A stretch of 64,000 nt of DNA. Source: Rhodoferax sp. BAB1. Lineage in GTDB: Bacteria; Pseudomonadota; Gammaproteobacteria; Burkholderiales; Burkholderiaceae_C. Shown piece by piece: positions 62,589 to 64,000 of this stretch. Both the position numbers and the translations under genes were made by a program. The stretch lies in assembly GCF_013334205.1 (NCBI RefSeq), contig NZ_CP054424.1, positions 2,996,001-3,060,000 of the forward strand, read 5' to 3'. The first letter of the stretch is position 1. Every line of letters starts with the position of its first letter. Below the pieces are notes generated by a model that saw nothing but the letters and a program-made list of their open reading frames with translations, searched no databases and was not told the DNA's origin.

Positions 62589-63374
62589 ATGGATCGACGT
62601 CATTTTTTCCAGAACACGGCCCTGGTCACCACCGGTGCGCTGGCCGGTTGCGCCTTGCCCGGCGTGGCCCAGAACAAGGCCAGGACCCCGTTCGAGGTGA
62701 GCGACACCTACATCCCCATCGTCGGCAGCGATGAGATGTTCCCGGTGCGCCGCATCTATTGCATCGGCCGCAACTACAGAGCCCATGCGATTGAGATGGG
62801 TTCCAACCCGGACCGCGAACCGCCCTTCTTCTTCCAGAAACCGACCGACGCCATCCAGTACGTGGCCGCCGGCACCGTGGCCGACCACCCCTATCCCTCG
62901 CTGACCAAGAACTACCACTACGAGGCCGAACTGGTGGCCTGCCTGGGCAAGGGCGGGCGCAACATCCCCGTCGAGAAGGCGCTGGATCTGGTCTACGGCT
63001 ACACCCTGGGCCTGGACATGGCACGCCGCGATCTGCAGCGCGCCATGGGCGACCAGAAAAAGCCCTGGGAGATCGGCAAGAGCTTCGACAAATCTGCGCC
63101 CATCGGCCCGGTGCACAAGCTCGGCCGGGTCGAGCATTTCACCAAGGGCAACATCTGGCTCAAGGTCAACGGTCAGACCAAGCAGAACGCGAATCTGAAC
63201 CAGATGATCTGGAACGTGGCCGAGCAGATCAGCAAGCTGTCCGAAGCCAACGAACTCTTCCCCGGCGACATCATTTATTCGGGCACACCGGAGAACGTGG
63301 GCCCGGTGGTGCGTGGCGACGTGATCGAGATGCACATCGATGGCCTGCCCAACCTGAGCGTCAAGATCGTCTGA
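62589..63374 (+). CDS. Fumarylacetoacetate hydrolase-family protein with Tat/lipoprotein signal
   Basis: A 261-aa FAH-superfamily protein. Residues 1-28 are an export signal with a twin-arginine RRHFF and a lipobox LAGC (Cys21). The catalytic domain follows: IYCIGRNYRAHAIEM, metal-binding YEAELVACLGKG and YGYTLGLDMARRDLQ, then WEIGKSFDKSAPIGP and IIYSGTPENVGPV. FAH enzymes cleave C-C bonds in keto-acids and are normally cytoplasmic, so an exported form is unusual. AGAGGAGA precedes the ATG at 62589; the earlier ATG at 62547 lacks one. Divergent from the TRAP operon. Confidence 0.85.
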   Translation: MDRRHFFQNTALVTTGALAGCALPGVAQNKARTPFEVSDTYIPIVGSDEMFPVRRIYCIGRNYRAHAIEMGSNPDREPPFFFQKPTDAIQYVAAGTVADHPYPSLTKNYHYEAELVACLGKGGRNIPVEKALDLVYGYTLGLDMARRDLQRAMGDQKKPWEIGKSFDKSAPIGPVHKLGRVEHFTKGNIWLKVNGQTKQNANLNQMIWNVAEQISKLSEANELFPGDIIYSGTPENVGPVVRGDVIEMHIDGLPNLSVKIV

Positions 63375-63393
63375 GTCCAGACGGCCATCGGAC

Positions 63394-63437
63394 AGCGGGG
63401 CTTGCGTCAGGGGTCGTGACGCAAGCCCCGCTTTTTT
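63394..63437 (+). terminator. Intrinsic terminator of the FAH-family gene
   Basis: AGCGGGGCTTGCGTCA and TGACGCAAGCCCCGCT form a 16-bp stem with a 7-base loop, followed by TTTTTTG. Confidence 0.93.
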
Positions 63438-63487
63438 GCGTATCCTTGAGGCTACCCTGCGCTTCTGCACCGGATGTTGCCCGCACC

Positions 63488-64000
63488 ATGAACCCGATCC
63501 AGCTCTTCGACCCGGCCTCCAGCACCTACACCTACCTGCTCTTCGACGCAGACAGTCGGGAGGCGCTCATCATCGACCCGGTGGATGAGCAGCTCGAGCG
63601 CGACCTGGGCGTGCTGCGCGAATACGGCCTCAAGCTCATGCTGGTGGTGGAAACCCATGCCCATGCTGACCACGTCACCAGCGCCAGCCTGCTGGTGGAA
63701 CACACCGGCGCCAGGACGGCCGCCCCCGAGGCCTGTGGCATCCGCACGGCGGCCCTCCAGCTGCAGGACGGCGCCGAGCTCCGATTCGGCCGCCACCATA
63801 TCCGCGCGCTCCACACCCCTGGGCACACCGCCGGCAGCATGAGTTTTGTCTGGGCGTCCGAAGGCCAGCACCACGTCTTCACCGGCGACACCCTGCTCAT
63901 CAATGGTTGCGGTCGCACCGACTTCCAGTCGGGCAGTTCCGAGGCGCTCTACCGCAGCCTGACCCAGGTGCTGTTCACCTTGCCCGATGACACCGTGGTC
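63488..64000 (+). CDS. MBL-fold persulfide dioxygenase-like protein (ETHE1 type), 5' part
   Basis: The first 171 codons of a metallo-beta-lactamase-fold protein. Motifs are ETHAHADHVTSA (THxHxDH), HTPGHTAGSMSFV and FTGDTLLINGCGRTDFQSG. The G-C-G-R-T-D-F-Q segment is diagnostic for ETHE1/glutathione-persulfide dioxygenases rather than glyoxalase II. The role would be sulfide detoxification with one Fe(II). The gene runs off the end of the window. Confidence 0.88.
   Translation, partial: MNPIQLFDPASSTYTYLLFDADSREALIIDPVDEQLERDLGVLREYGLKLMLVVETHAHADHVTSASLLVEHTGARTAAPEACGIRTAALQLQDGAELRFGRHHIRALHTPGHTAGSMSFVWASEGQHHVFTGDTLLINGCGRTDFQSGSSEALYRSLTQVLFTLPDDTVV

Noticed and set aside
1..64000. Search for CRISPR arrays, tRNA/rRNA genes, phage genes, toxin-antitoxin or restriction/defence systems
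   Set aside because: None was recognised on either strand by reading; tRNA detection by eye is imperfect, so a scan with a tRNA finder would be needed to exclude one fully.

Overview
The window looks like a chromosomal segment from a high-GC betaproteobacterium of the Burkholderiales, most likely Comamonadaceae-like. The signs are three Bug/TctC orphan solute-binding proteins, a LivFGHMK operon with acyl-CoA ligases, a PHA granule gene set, a fused IcmF mutase, a TRAP transporter, many overlapping ATGA start/stop junctions, and GC-rich interspersed palindromes. This placement is inference; no rRNA or tRNA gene is present to anchor it.

Region 1 (1-16260, all minus strand) makes surface-glycan precursors. 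Transcription runs rfbB-rfbD-rfbA-rfbC (dTDP-L-rhamnose), then manC-gmd-fcl (GDP-L-fucose). A decayed IS5-type transposase follows, and its sequence now supplies the last codons of fcl. Next come a PglK/MsbA-like ABC flippase and legB-C-H-I-G, a CBS-nucleotidyltransferase (PtmE-like) and legF, which make CMP-legionaminic acid, and finally the 5' end of a Gfo/Idh/MocA oxidoreductase. Almost every junction is a 4-base overlap. The flippase is visibly AT-richer than its neighbours.

Region 2 (16429-31147) holds PHA genes (phasin, TetR regulator, acyl-CoA-binding protein, PHA-system protein), a CaiB-type CoA transferase, a DUF1840 protein, two Bug proteins, and a minus-strand operon of acyl-CoA ligase-livG-livH-livM-livK-livF-PaaK-like ligase. 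The spacers of this operon are full of stem-loops. A Crp/Fnr regulator (31293-32003) is divergent from it across a perfect inverted repeat.

Region 3 (32006-38035) is a PQQ locus: a TonB-dependent receptor closely resembling E. coli YncD/PqqU, a monohaem cytochrome c, two divergent paralogous PQQ-dependent sugar (sorbosone-type) dehydrogenases and a dihaem cytochrome. No pqq biosynthesis gene is seen. Import of external PQQ for periplasmic sugar oxidation is the simplest reading.

Region 4 (38097-55212) is mixed: an rRNA pseudouridine synthase, htpG with a sigma32-like promoter, a tautomerase, two secreted unknowns that share an 18-bp palindrome at matching promoter positions, a lipase lipoprotein, a ModA-like protein without signal peptide, a third Bug protein, srkA, an HD-GYP phosphodiesterase, a kinase-USP fusion that lacks key kinase residues and is coupled to a metallophosphoesterase, a GMC oxidoreductase, a TehA-like channel and a conserved unknown.

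Region 5 (55216-64000) has icmF behind a perfect 22-bp palindrome, a TRAP operon dctP-dctQ-dctM with an unusually long acidic insert in DctM, a divergent Tat-signal lipoprotein of the fumarylacetoacetate hydrolase family, and the start of an ETHE1-like persulfide dioxygenase. I see no CRISPR array, prophage, defence island or intact insertion sequence. The most promising less-described items are the PQQ-scavenging locus, the pseudokinase/USP-phosphoesterase pair, the two-gene palindrome regulon and the exported FAH-family lipoprotein.
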